From positions 930,001 to 994,000 of the forward strand of contig NZ_CANLMP010000001.1 of assembly GCF_947492405.1 (NCBI RefSeq): a stretch of DNA of 64,000 bases, written 5' to 3'. Below, piece by piece: positions 7,369-15,905 of the stretch (its first letter is position 1; each line of letters opens with the position of its first letter). The position numbers and the translations under genes are program-made. The notes below the pieces were generated by a model. The model did not search any database and was not told the origin of the DNA. It was given only the letters and a program-made list of their open reading frames with translations. Source of the stretch: an uncultured Aquimarina sp. (GTDB taxonomy: Bacteria; Bacteroidota; Bacteroidia; Flavobacteriales; Flavobacteriaceae).

Positions 7369-8592
7369 CTAATACAGCTGGTAATATCCGCATTTCAGAT
7401 ATGCACCTTCCGGAAAAGTGATCGGATGATCAATATCGTGATAAGTCTTATCTAATAGTTCATATCTTCTTCCTGTATTAGAAATATTTTCTTCACAAAT
7501 TTTAAAAAAATCTTCTGCTATTACTCTTGATGAGCAGGAAGCTAAAACCAAAATGCCTTGATTTTTCACTAATTGTGCTCCAAGTTTAGCCAATCTAGCA
7601 TAACTATTTTTAGCTTTTTTAATTTCACTTTCTCTTTTCGCAAAAGATGGTGGGTCAATTACAACAATATCAAATTTCTTTTTCTGATGAATTAAACTTT
7701 GTAGACCTTCAAAAGCATCTGCGACCATAATATTATGATTTCCAGAATGTTCATTTAAAGAAGCATTATCCTTCGCCATTTCTAATGCATGTTTGCTAAT
7801 ATCCAAGCTTATCACCTCTTTTGCACCACCTGTCAAAGCATGAATAGAAAACCCTCCTGCATATGAGAACACATCTAACACTGTTTTCTCTTTAGATAAA
7901 TCCCCTACTCGTTTACGATTATGTCTATGATCCAGGAAATATCCAGTCTTATGACCTTTAATTACATTAGCAGAAAATAAGACCCCATGTTCTCTAAAAA
8001 TGACAACTTCATTTTCCAGGTGTCCATAAATTATTTTACCATCCTCTAAGTTATAAGTTTCCCCTACTGTTTGTAAGGATCTACTTAATCTAACTACTAC
8101 AGTTTTGCTGTCAGATTGCTTAATTAAATTAGGAACTATCCAATTGAGGTAAGGGAACCAAATATGAGAATATAATTTTATAACTAAAACATTATTATAC
8201 ACATCAGCAATAAACCCTGGCATTTGATCATTTTCACCAAATATCAATCTATAACTATTCGTATCGGTTTCTAATAAAGGCTTTCTTAGAGCATAAGCTT
8301 CCTGTATGCAATTACTAAACCAATCATTATTAATCTGCGCCGCTTTTTTAAACTGAATCAGTTTAATCCTGATTGGAGAATATGGATCATATAACCCAAT
8401 AGCTAATATGGTATTTTTTTTATGATCGTATATAATAGCTAAATCACCGGCATTACCTTTTACATTTTGTTTAAGAATACTGTTTTCAAAAATCCAAGGA
8501 TGTCCCCGCTTTACCATTTTTTCTGCAGCGGGCTTAAGTTTTATTGCTAATCTTTGAGTCTTAATATTAGATACTATGTCCATAGTATGCAA
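7369..8592 (-). CDS. rlmI: Class I rRNA large-subunit methyltransferase (RlmI type)
   Basis: A predicted SAM-dependent 23S rRNA cytosine-C5 methyltransferase. An N-terminal PUA-like domain (about residues 12-85, with RGHPWIFENSI) leads into a Rossmann methyltransferase domain: KTGYFLDHRHNR, the SAM loop LDVFSYAGGFSIHAL, the acidic LDISKHAL, and the catalytic region VVIDPPSFAK followed by LASCSS with its cysteine. The 407-residue length fits RlmI (about 396 in E. coli). The start could be Met4 rather than Met1, a 9-base difference. A TAATCTTG box upstream on the minus strand is a one-mismatch promoter candidate. Position C1962 is inferred from the family. Confidence 0.88.
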   Translation of the reverse strand: MHTMDIVSNIKTQRLAIKLKPAAEKMVKRGHPWIFENSILKQNVKGNAGDLAIIYDHKKNTILAIGLYDPYSPIRIKLIQFKKAAQINNDWFSNCIQEAYALRKPLLETDTNSYRLIFGENDQMPGFIADVYNNVLVIKLYSHIWFPYLNWIVPNLIKQSDSKTVVVRLSRSLQTVGETYNLEDGKIIYGHLENEVVIFREHGVLFSANVIKGHKTGYFLDHRHNRKRVGDLSKEKTVLDVFSYAGGFSIHALTGGAKEVISLDISKHALEMAKDNASLNEHSGNHNIMVADAFEGLQSLIHQKKKFDIVVIDPPSFAKRESEIKKAKNSYARLAKLGAQLVKNQGILVLASCSSRVIAEDFFKICEENISNTGRRYELLDKTYHDIDHPITFPEGAYLKCGYYQLY

Positions 8593-8630
8593 GATTAATG
8601 ATATTTTTTAGCTTATCGGAATATATGATA

Positions 8631-8662
8631 AAAAAAACGGGATTGTTTATAACAGTCCCGTT
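8631..8662 (-). terminator. Minus-strand terminator without an obvious gene
   Basis: Arms 8636-8647 and 8651-8662 pair at 11 of 12 positions plus a wobble. Read on the minus strand, the stem runs straight into T7. It could protect the methyltransferase gene from read-through coming from the 8.6-9.3 kb region. Confidence 0.75.
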
Positions 8663-8900
8663 CTACCAAAACTTTTTAGAAAGTGAACTTATTATAAAAG
8701 ACACTCAGTATGCTTTTCAATAAGTTAAAAATCTAACTTTAGATTTAAGAGATTTTTCATGTGTAATATACTCGTTGGTCAATGAAAACATGAGTTTCAA
8801 ATAAAGTCTGGTTTATAGTTTAAAAGTAAGATATTTAAACAACTTATAGCTGCGTGTAAACCTCAAAAAAAGTGAAAGAAAATAGTTGATTTACCACTAA

Positions 8901-8943
8901 AATAAGAAAAGCGCTCATCCCAAGTAGTATCAGGATAAACGCT
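8901..8943 (-). terminator. Minus-strand terminator hairpin, copy 1 of a diverged repeat
   Basis: Arms 8910-8920 and 8933-8943 pair over 11 bases including two G-U pairs, followed on the minus strand by TTTTCTTATT. The hairpin and about 20 bases beyond it resemble the copy at 9028-9060. Confidence 0.65.
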
Positions 8944-9027
8944 CAAAAAAATATTGTTCGAACTTGTAATTATTAGTAAAGTAAATCTTGTTTTTTGATT
9001 GCCAGTTAAAATATAATACGCTATTTC

Positions 9028-9060
9028 AAAAAGCACTCATCCTAAGATGTATCAGGATGA
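9028..9060 (-). terminator. Minus-strand terminator hairpin, copy 2 of a diverged repeat
   Basis: TCATCCT (9037-9043) and AGGATGA (9054-9060) pair perfectly; on the minus strand the stem is followed by GTGCTTTTT. It shares most of its bases with copy 1 at 8907-8943. Confidence 0.6.
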
Positions 9061-9131
9061 ACCCCCTTTTTAGTATTAATTCAACTTTTGATGATCTAGT
9101 AAAAGATATCGTTGATTTCTCTACTGTTTAC
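9030..9131 (-). ncRNA. Candidate small RNA of about 100 nt
   Basis: This interval runs from the expected start site of the ECF-like promoter at 9137-9164 to the terminator hairpin at 9028-9060, on the minus strand. No open reading frame of useful length with a start codon lies in it. Both ends are predicted by motif only; there is no known RNA family that I recognise. Confidence 0.28.
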
Positions 9132-9136
9132 ACCTA

Positions 9137-9164
9137 TATGACGAACATTGATAAATTTTGTTAC
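9137..9164 (-). promoter_or_regulatory. ECF-type promoter candidate (GTAAC-N16-CGTC)
   Basis: On the minus strand GTAACAAAAT (9164 to 9155) is followed, 16 bases after GTAAC, by CGTCATA (9143 to 9137). The GTAAC and CGTC elements and their spacing resemble promoters used by many ECF sigma factors. The same GTAACAAAAT decamer occurs twice before the ECF sigma gene at 12066. Confidence 0.35.
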
Positions 9165-9331
9165 ACTTTTCTGCTATTTTTTTTCTAATTAAACACCTAA
9201 AAACTAGAAAGATGCAATAAAATCAATAGATTCAAGCATTTAATAATATCTGGAAGCAAAAGGTATTAAACATCAAATTTGGTAATGAATCTAATAAAAA
9301 GATCGCTCCAAGGGTGGAAATCTTAAACTAA

Positions 9332-9353
9332 AATCCCGCTTTTCAGCGGGATT
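9332..9353 (-). terminator. Terminator of lon
   Basis: AATCCCGC (9332-9339) and GCGGGATT (9346-9353) form a perfect 8-base stem with a 6-base loop, followed by TTTTAGTTT on the minus strand, 44 bases beyond the lon stop. Confidence 0.85.
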
Positions 9354-9396
9354 ATTTTAATTTAAAAAGTTGTAATTACATTAATCAATGAATTGA

Positions 9397-11847
9397 TTAT
9401 AATTTTTTAGCATTTTTAACCTTGCTTTTAGTCAATGCTAATTCTAATACTTCACTCATTTCTTTTACGTAGTGAAATTTCAACCCTTTAAGATATTCCG
9501 ATTTTATTTCTTCAATATCTCTTTTATTATCTTCACAAAGTAATATTTCTTTAATATGAGCTCTTTTCGCAGCTAGAATTTTTTCTTTTATCCCTCCTAC
9601 TGGCAATACTTTACCTCTTAGTGTAATCTCTCCGGTCATTGCGATACTTTTTTTCACTTTTCTTTGTGTAAATAAAGATACTAGAGAAGTTAACATCGTT
9701 ATACCTGCACTTGGTCCATCCTTAGGAGTTGCTCCCTCTGGAACATGTATATGAACATTATAATTACTAAAAATATCCTGATTAATTCCCAATATATCTG
9801 CATTTGCCTTTATATACTCCATAGCAATGGTAGCAGATTCTTTCATTACTTTACCTAAGTTTCCGGTAATAGTAAGACTACCTTTTCCTTTAGAAAGAAT
9901 GGATTCTATAAACAAAATATCTCCACCGACACTCGTCCAGGCTAAACCTGTTACAACACCTGCAACCTCATTATTTTCATACTTATCACGTTCTAATCTA
10001 GGAACCCCAAGTACTTCTACAACATCTTCATTGCTAACCTTAACATTGTATGAATCTTCCATTGCAATGTTCTTAGCCGCATATCGAACCATTTTAGCGA
10101 TCTGCTTTTCTAGGCCTCTTACTCCAGATTCTCTTGTGTAACCTTCTACAATTTTTTCTAATTGAGCTTTCCCTATTTTAAGATGTGACTTATCCAATCC
10201 ATGTTCTACCAATTGTTTTGGAAGTAAATGTTGCTTTGCTATTTCTACTTTTTCTTCAATTGTATATCCAGTAACATTAATAATCTCCATACGATCACGT
10301 AATGCGGGTTGTATAGTATTTAGACTATTAGAAGTAGCTATAAACATCACTTTAGAAAGATCAAATCCCATTTCGAGGAAATTATCATGGAACTCCGAGT
10401 TTTGTTCTGGATCTAAAACTTCTAATAATGCAGAAGAAGGGTCTCCTTGATTTCCAACAGAGAGTTTATCTATTTCATCTAGTACAAATACTGGATTACT
10501 AGTCCCGGCTTTCTTAAGGCTTTGAACAATTCTACCAGGCATTGCTCCAATATAAGTTTTTCTATGTCCTCTAATCTCGGCCTCGTCTCGTAATCCTCCT
10601 AATGAAATACGAACATATTCTCTACCCAATGCTTCTGCAATGGATTTTCCTAAAGAAGTTTTACCAACTCCTGGAGGTCCATACAAACATAATATTGGGG
10701 ACTTCATATCATTACGAAGTTTTAGCACTGCTAAATACTCGATGATACGTTTTTTTACTTCATCTAATCCATAATGATCGCGATCAAGAATTTTCTTTGC
10801 GCGTTTAAGATCAAATTTATCCTGACTAAACTCATTCCAAGGCAAATCTAGAAATAGATCAAGATAATTTCTCTGAATAGAGTATTCCGCTACCTGCGGA
10901 TTCATACGACGCATTTTGGACAATTCTTTATCAAAATGTTTTTTTACATTTTCATCCCATTTCTTATCCTTACTGCGCGCCTGCATCTCTTCTATTTCAT
11001 CTTCATGAGATACTCCACCAAGCTCTTCTTGAATAGTTTTCATCTGTTGATGAAGAAAATATTCACGTTGTTGTTGACTCATATCATGCTGCACCTTATT
11101 CTGTATATCATTTCTGAGTTCTAATTTCTGAAACTCCAGATTCATATACTTTAGTGTAGCAAGCGCTCTATCCTTTATACTATCTATCTCTAGTATTTTT
11201 TGTTTCTCATCAACAGGTAAATTAAGATTCGAAGAAACAAAATTGATCAAAAAGGAATTACTTTCTATATTTTTTATTGCAAAAGAGGCTTCAGAAGGGA
11301 TATTTGGGCTTTCTTTAATAATCTCTAATGCTAATTCTTTAATAGAATCAATGATTGTATTAAATTCCTGATTCTCTTTAGAAGGTCTATTTTCCTTTAC
11401 TTCTACTACTCTGGCTCTTATATAAGGATCTTCTTCTAAAATTTCATCAATCTTAAATCTTTTTTTCCCTTGTAAAATAACCGTGGTGTTTCCATCAGGC
11501 ATCTTAAGAACTCTTAAGATTCTAGCCACTACTCCAACTTTATTTATATCCTTTGATGTTGGGTTTTCTACATCTTCTTCTTTTTGAGAAACTACACCAA
11601 TAGTTTTATTACCATTATTAGCTTCGTTAAGAAGTTTAATTGATTTATCTCTACCAGCTGTAATAGGAATTACCACACCAGGAAACAGCACTGTATTTCT
11701 AAGCGGTAATATAGGAAGAGTCTCGGGTAAATCTTCTTTATCTATTTCCTCCTCATCTTCAGGAGTCATTAAAGGTATTAATTCTGCATCTTCATTTATT
11801 CCTTGTAATGACAAACTGTCAAGAGTTGTTAATTTGGATTTCGTCAT
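9397..11847 (-). CDS. lon: ATP-dependent protease Lon
   Basis: A full-length Lon protease of 816 residues, a cytoplasmic ATP-driven hexamer that degrades misfolded and regulatory proteins. It has the N-terminal LON substrate-binding domain (about 40-240, starting [14 protein letters not shown]), a coiled coil, the AAA+ module with Walker A GPPGVGKT, and the protease domain. The catalytic dyad is Ser713 in DGPSAG and Lys756 in GGIKEK, with the same 43-residue spacing as Ser679/Lys722 of E. coli Lon. The N-terminal extension of about 40 acidic residues is usual in Bacteroidota. It is divergent from the ECF sigma gene. Confidence 0.97.
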   Translation of the reverse strand: MTKSKLTTLDSLSLQGINEDAELIPLMTPEDEEEIDKEDLPETLPILPLRNTVLFPGVVIPITAGRDKSIKLLNEANNGNKTIGVVSQKEEDVENPTSKDINKVGVVARILRVLKMPDGNTTVILQGKKRFKIDEILEEDPYIRARVVEVKENRPSKENQEFNTIIDSIKELALEIIKESPNIPSEASFAIKNIESNSFLINFVSSNLNLPVDEKQKILEIDSIKDRALATLKYMNLEFQKLELRNDIQNKVQHDMSQQQREYFLHQQMKTIQEELGGVSHEDEIEEMQARSKDKKWDENVKKHFDKELSKMRRMNPQVAEYSIQRNYLDLFLDLPWNEFSQDKFDLKRAKKILDRDHYGLDEVKKRIIEYLAVLKLRNDMKSPILCLYGPPGVGKTSLGKSIAEALGREYVRISLGGLRDEAEIRGHRKTYIGAMPGRIVQSLKKAGTSNPVFVLDEIDKLSVGNQGDPSSALLEVLDPEQNSEFHDNFLEMGFDLSKVMFIATSNSLNTIQPALRDRMEIINVTGYTIEEKVEIAKQHLLPKQLVEHGLDKSHLKIGKAQLEKIVEGYTRESGVRGLEKQIAKMVRYAAKNIAMEDSYNVKVSNEDVVEVLGVPRLERDKYENNEVAGVVTGLAWTSVGGDILFIESILSKGKGSLTITGNLGKVMKESATIAMEYIKANADILGINQDIFSNYNVHIHVPEGATPKDGPSAGITMLTSLVSLFTQRKVKKSIAMTGEITLRGKVLPVGGIKEKILAAKRAHIKEILLCEDNKRDIEEIKSEYLKGLKFHYVKEMSEVLELALTKSKVKNAKKL

Positions 11848-11931
11848 AAGTATATATCAAAGTCATTTTGTCATTAAGTCAAAACAACATTCTTTAAAAA
11901 TTTAATAAAACTGATTTTAGAATCAATAACA

Positions 11932-12045
11932 GTAACAAAATAAGCTATTTATAGTTGATCCTACTTAGATAATTCAATTGTTATGCCATAAACTTCAAAA
12001 AAATATTTTTAAAACTGTAACAAAATGTATCTATCCATATCTTTA
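11932..12045. promoter_or_regulatory. lon / ECF sigma divergent promoter region with GTAACAAAAT repeats
   Basis: GTAACAAAAT occurs at 11932-11941 and 12017-12026 in the same orientation, 85 bases apart. GTAAC resembles the -35 element of ECF promoters; the second copy lies 49 bases before the sigma gene start. A TATCTTTA box (12038-12045) is a possible housekeeping -7 element. Autoregulation by the ECF factor is an inference. Confidence 0.35.
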
Positions 12046-12065
12046 TATAAAATAAACTGAAGTTT

Positions 12066-12617
12066 TTGACACTAACCAAACTAAATACCGAGCAACTGGT
12101 AGAAAGATGCCGCAAATGCGATCAGGGAGCGCAGATGGAAATTTATAATCGATACTATAAAGCTATGTATAATAGCGCTTATAGGATTATAAAAGATTCT
12201 GCAGAAGCTGAGGACGTAATGCAGGAAGCTTTTCTAACAGCATTCACAAAGCTATCAATGCTAGAGGATGATAAACTGTTTGGAGCTTGGTTAAAAAAAA
12301 TAGTTATTAATTCAAGTCTTACAATATCTCGTAAGCGTAATAGTTATGGTGAGGTCCCTTTAGAAACCGTAGCATATGCACTTACAGATGAAACAGAAGG
12401 GGTTGTAAGAGAGGATTTAACTAGTGTTAAAGCAAATGCAGTTTTAAATACATTAAAAGAATTAAAAGAAAGTTATAGCACTGCATTATCATTACACTTA
12501 ATAGAAGGATATGATTATGAGGAGATCTGTGAAATTTTGAATATATCATATTCTAACTGTCGTACGCTTATTTCTCGCGCGAAAGAAAGTTTACGAAAAA
12601 AATTACTAGTTGCATGA
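12066..12617 (+). CDS. ECF RNA polymerase sigma factor
   Basis: A sigma-70 family, extracytoplasmic-function regulator of 183 residues. Region 2 (about 15-85) shows EIYNRYYKAMYNSAYRI followed by AEAEDVMQEAFLTAF, and region 4 (about 125-180) has the helix-turn-helix YDYEEICEILNISYSNCRTLISRAKESL. The start is TTG: the first in-frame ATG would remove part of region 2. The last 4 bases overlap the next gene (ATGA), which encodes a membrane anti-sigma candidate, so the two are translationally coupled. It heads a four-gene operon ending at the 15041 terminator. Confidence 0.93.
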   Translation: MTLTKLNTEQLVERCRKCDQGAQMEIYNRYYKAMYNSAYRIIKDSAEAEDVMQEAFLTAFTKLSMLEDDKLFGAWLKKIVINSSLTISRKRNSYGEVPLETVAYALTDETEGVVREDLTSVKANAVLNTLKELKESYSTALSLHLIEGYDYEEICEILNISYSNCRTLISRAKESLRKKLLVA

Positions 12618-13177
12618 AAACCGAAGATGAAATAGAGAAATTATTTGAACGCATGGAAAATCAACTTGATGTATTTGAACCATCAGCTGATCATAAAATA
12701 CGCTTTTTAGAAAAACTACAAGATCAAAATAAGGTAGTTACATTACAAACAAAGAAGCGAAATTGGATCAAGCCACTAGCTATAGCTGCCTCAATTGCTA
12801 TACTTATAGGTATCGTATCGGTAGCTCCTATTTTTAGTGATAATGAGAAAGCTGATTTAGCAAGTGTTTCTCCACAAATGGAAGAAACTCAAAATTTCTT
12901 TACGGTTGCAATTAAAACTCAACTGGAAGAAATAGATAAAAATTCATCTGCAGAAACAACTGAATTAGTTACAGATGCAATGAAACAATTAGAAAAATTA
13001 GAATCTAGTTATGAAATTCTTAAAAAAGATCTAGTAGAAAGTAGTAACGACAAAAGAGTAATCAGCGCGATGATCAAAAACTTTCAGAAACGTGCTTCTT
13101 TACTAGAACAAGTATTAGAAAAAATTAACAATGTCAACGAATTAAAATTATCAGAAAATGAAACCAATATACTATAA
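12614..13177 (+). CDS. Putative membrane anti-sigma factor
   Basis: A 187-residue protein coupled to the ECF sigma gene. The N-terminal cytoplasmic part (about 1-52) is acidic then basic. One membrane segment follows (about 55-75, IKPLAIAASIAILIGIVSV). The C-terminal periplasmic part is a long charged helix with coiled-coil character. No zinc-binding HxxxCxxC motif is seen, so it is not a classical ZAS protein. The role is inferred from position, topology and coupling. Its 3' end overlaps the next gene by 20 bases in another frame. Confidence 0.75.
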   Translation: MKTEDEIEKLFERMENQLDVFEPSADHKIRFLEKLQDQNKVVTLQTKKRNWIKPLAIAASIAILIGIVSVAPIFSDNEKADLASVSPQMEETQNFFTVAIKTQLEEIDKNSSAETTELVTDAMKQLEKLESSYEILKKDLVESSNDKRVISAMIKNFQKRASLLEQVLEKINNVNELKLSENETNIL

Positions 13178-14258
13178 AATAATATGCTTACTATTTCTAG
13201 TTCCTGCAATCACACTTGGAAACGGGGATGTTAGAAAAAAAGGAAAGTATACCAAAGAAAAGTCACTTAAAAAAGAGTTTTCTGTAAACAGTGATGCTTT
13301 ATTAAAAATTAGTAATGACTATGGGAATCTAGATATTACTTCTTGGGATGAAGATAGAATTGTTATGGAAATTAACATTAAAGTTAATGGAAACGATGAA
13401 GAGAAAGTAATCAAAAAACTAGAAAGTATTGACGTAGTTTTTGAAGCAACTTCACAATTAGTTAGCGCAAAGACAACTTTTAATAAAGGTGGAAAATCTT
13501 GGTGGACAAAATTCTCTGATAGTTGGCAAGGAAATAATTTAAAAATGGAAATTAATTATACTGTAAAAGTTCCGGCTACAAATAGCATAGATCTCAATAA
13601 TGACTATGGTAGCATTACTGTAGATAAAATTAGAGGTAATGCAAAAATCAACTGTGACTATGGACAGATACTTATAGGAGAATTATTAGGAAGTGACAAT
13701 TATATCAGTATAGATTACACTAATAATAGTACTATTAAGTATATGAAAAATGGAAAAATTAATGCCGACTACTCTGATTTTACCTTAGAAAAAGGAGAAG
13801 AAATAATACTCAATGCAGATTATACGCAATCTAAAATAATAGCGGCTAAAGAACTAAATTACAATTGTGATTATGGAAGTTTAAAAGTAGAAAATGTTGG
13901 AATATTTAAAGGAAATGGCGACTATCTTGACACAAATATTGGAAACGTAAGTAATAGTGTAAATATCAACTCAGATTACGGTTCAATAAATATTAAAAAT
14001 TTAGAATCGACTACGAAAAATGTAAATATTAGAACTGATTATACAGGTGTCAGTATAGGTTATGATGCTGGTTTGAATTTTGACTTTAATATCAAAACAT
14101 CGTATGGAGGTATTAAACTTGATGAAGATATTAGCATTATGAAAAAGAATAAACAAAACTCCAGTAAGGATTATCAAGGATATCGTGGACAAAAAAATAG
14201 TGGAAATACTATCGATATTTCAACCAGTTACGGAGGAGTAAAATTAAGGAAAAATTAA
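13158..14258 (+). CDS. Secreted DUF4097-like beta-solenoid protein with DYG repeats
   Basis: A 366-residue protein with a signal peptide (about 1-21). From about residue 48 on it is built of roughly a dozen short strands each marked by a DY[GST] or SYG motif: NDYGNLDI, NDYGSITV, CDYGQILI, ADYSDFTL, CDYGSLKV, SDYGSINI, TSYGGIKL, TSYGGVKL and others. This periodicity points to a beta-helix or solenoid, like DUF4097/adhesin-type proteins found behind ECF sigma genes in Bacteroidota. It is translationally coupled to the anti-sigma gene. A role as envelope-stress sensor or surface protein is an inference. Confidence 0.8.
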   Translation: MKPIYYKIICLLFLVPAITLGNGDVRKKGKYTKEKSLKKEFSVNSDALLKISNDYGNLDITSWDEDRIVMEINIKVNGNDEEKVIKKLESIDVVFEATSQLVSAKTTFNKGGKSWWTKFSDSWQGNNLKMEINYTVKVPATNSIDLNNDYGSITVDKIRGNAKINCDYGQILIGELLGSDNYISIDYTNNSTIKYMKNGKINADYSDFTLEKGEEIILNADYTQSKIIAAKELNYNCDYGSLKVENVGIFKGNGDYLDTNIGNVSNSVNINSDYGSINIKNLESTTKNVNIRTDYTGVSIGYDAGLNFDFNIKTSYGGIKLDEDISIMKKNKQNSSKDYQGYRGQKNSGNTIDISTSYGGVKLRKN

Positions 14259-14279
14259 TCATCAAATATTCAATCAATT

Positions 14280-15014
14280 ATGAGAACAGTAGCAATCATT
14301 TTAAGCCTAGCATTATGCAGCATAACATCGGTAAATGCACAATGGTGGGGAAAAGGTAAAAAAGTAGAAGGAAATGGTAATGTAGTTACCAAAACCAGAA
14401 ATCTATCGAGTTATGATCAAGTAAAACTAAAAGGTAGTCTAGACGTAGCTTTAGAATACGGAACAGAAGGAAATATTAAAATTGAAGCTGAAAGTAATCT
14501 AATCCAACATGTAGTTACCGAAGTTGAAGGTGACGTATTAAAAATATACGTAGAAAAAAACTATTACTTAAAACCTAGTAAAAATAAAATAATACTAATC
14601 ACTGTACCTTTTAAAGATATTTCTAAAGTAAGTTTATCTGGATCTGGCGATATCTATTCTAACGATGTTATCAAGGCGAACTCTTTCGAGACAAGAGTTT
14701 CTGGTTCTGGGGATGTACGATTAGAAGTGGAAGCGAATCAACTAGAAGGGTCTGTTTCTGGTAGTGGTGATCTAACACTAAAAGGATCAGCAGAAAATCT
14801 AGAATTTAATGTGACTGGTTCTGGAGATGTAAGAGCCTATGATTTAAAAGCAAAAAATGTAGATGCCTCGGTAACTGGTTCAGGAGATATTAAATTGACA
14901 TCTACGCATTCTCTAAAAGCTCGTGTTACTGGCTCTGGAGACATTGATTATCAAGGGAATCCAGAAAAAGAAGATAAAAAAGTTTCGGGATCCGGAGATA
15001 TTACAAAACATTAA
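14280..15014 (+). CDS. Head-GIN domain (DUF2807) auto-transporter adhesin-like protein
   Basis: A secreted protein of 244 residues with a signal peptide (about 1-20, ending VNAQ). The N-terminal head begins with GNGNVVTKTRNLSSYDQVKLKG, typical of the head-GIN domain. The C-terminal half is a run of seven GSGD motifs (LSGSGDIYSN, VSGSGDVRLE, VTGSGDIKLT and similar) spaced about 18 residues apart, forming a beta-helix. It lies 21 bases after the DYG-repeat gene, so it is the last gene of the ECF operon. Family members are predicted to be envelope or surface proteins; no function has been shown to my knowledge. Confidence 0.88.
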   Translation: MRTVAIILSLALCSITSVNAQWWGKGKKVEGNGNVVTKTRNLSSYDQVKLKGSLDVALEYGTEGNIKIEAESNLIQHVVTEVEGDVLKIYVEKNYYLKPSKNKIILITVPFKDISKVSLSGSGDIYSNDVIKANSFETRVSGSGDVRLEVEANQLEGSVSGSGDLTLKGSAENLEFNVTGSGDVRAYDLKAKNVDASVTGSGDIKLTSTHSLKARVTGSGDIDYQGNPEKEDKKVSGSGDITKH

Positions 15015-15040
15015 TAAGAAGCATATTTCAATAATCCGAA

Positions 15041-15079
15041 AACTGCTTAAGAGGTTTAACTTCTTAGGCAGTTTTTTTT
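15041..15079 (+). terminator. Terminator of the ECF sigma operon
   Basis: AACTGCTTAAGA (15041-15052) pairs with TTCTTAGGCAGTT (15061-15073) with one bulge, followed by a run of eight T. Confidence 0.85.
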
Positions 15080-15094
15080 ACGTATAATAATCTT

Positions 15095-15102
15095 TACTTT
15101 TG
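15095..15102 (+). promoter_or_regulatory. Candidate -7 box TACTTTTG for the CpsB-like gene
   Basis: An exact TAnnTTTG match lies 68 bases before the TTG start of the phosphatase gene and directly after the ECF operon terminator. The region where a -33 TTG is expected is only T-rich. Confidence 0.35.
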
Positions 15103-15170
15103 TAAATAACTGTACTCATTATAAATTAAAGGTTTACAGCTATAATTTACCCCAAAACAAGACGGACATT

Positions 15171-15905
15171 TTGCATTTTTTATCTAAAAAAGAAATTCCA
15201 CTTAAAGAATTCATACCAAAAGGTTATGTTGATATACATTCACATTTATTACCCGGAATAGATGATGGAGTAAAAACGGTATATCAATCTGCATTTATTA
15301 TTGAGCAATTCGAAAAACTAGGTGTAAAGAAGATAATCACCACACCTCATGTCATGCAAGATGTATGGCCTAACACCACGGAGATTATTACATCTAAACA
15401 TATTGAAATGCAAAAAGTATTATCCTCACTTGATATAGAGGTAACGATAGAAGCTAGTGCGGAATATATGTTAGATGATCTTTTTTATAAAAGAATAAAA
15501 GACAAAGATATCATTCCACTATATCAAAAATATATTTTGGTAGAAATGTCAACATTTAATCCTCCAATTAATTTAAATGAAATACTTTTTGAAATTAAGT
15601 TGGCCGGTTTTAGTCCTATCCTAGCCCATCCAGAGCGTTATTCTTTTTATAAAGATGATATTAATAAATTCATCGAATTAAAGGAATCGGGGTTTTTATT
15701 TCAACTTAATTTACTTTCTGTTTCCGGTTATTATGGAGAAAAAGTAAAAAATATAGGACAAAAATTACTAACCGAAAACCTTTATGAGTTTGCCGGTTCT
15801 GATGTCCATAATCATCAGCAGTTTGAAGTCCTAGAAAAGGGATATACTACTAAATATGCATCTAAAATATCAGAATTAATGAAAAAGAACCGTTCTTTTA
15901 GTTAG
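15171..15905 (+). CDS. CpsB/CapC-type tyrosine-protein phosphatase (PHP fold)
   Basis: A manganese-dependent PHP-fold phosphatase of 244 residues that should dephosphorylate the Wzc autokinase and so control polysaccharide assembly. Metal-binding motifs are intact: DIHSHLLPGIDDG, TTPHV, HPERY and GSDVHNH. The start is TTG, giving MHFLSKKEIPLKEF; no better ATG precedes the first motif. Its stop codon overlaps the stop codon of the convergent wzc-like gene by 3 of 4 bases, so the kinase and its likely phosphatase are encoded tail to tail on opposite strands. Confidence 0.9.
   Translation: MHFLSKKEIPLKEFIPKGYVDIHSHLLPGIDDGVKTVYQSAFIIEQFEKLGVKKIITTPHVMQDVWPNTTEIITSKHIEMQKVLSSLDIEVTIEASAEYMLDDLFYKRIKDKDIIPLYQKYILVEMSTFNPPINLNEILFEIKLAGFSPILAHPERYSFYKDDINKFIELKESGFLFQLNLLSVSGYYGEKVKNIGQKLLTENLYEFAGSDVHNHQQFEVLEKGYTTKYASKISELMKKNRSFS

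Larger units (their letters stand above)
8593..9396. other. Gene-free stretch with tandem terminators and a diverged duplication
   Basis: No convincing protein gene is present in these roughly 800 bases. They contain three minus-strand terminator-like hairpins (8631-8662, 8901-8943, 9028-9060), the last two being diverged copies of one another, an ECF-type promoter candidate on the minus strand (9137-9164), and the lon terminator (9332-9353). One or two short non-coding transcripts are the simplest reading, listed separately. Confidence 0.55.

Noticed and set aside
8988..9188. 66-codon plus-strand frame in the gene-free stretch near lon
   Set aside because: It runs through the terminator-like repeat, is rich in Phe/Tyr/Leu from AT bias, and has no protein-like pattern.
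12614..13177. Classical zinc anti-sigma factor
   Set aside because: No HxxxCxxC motif is present in the N-terminal part; the anti-sigma call rests on coupling and topology only.
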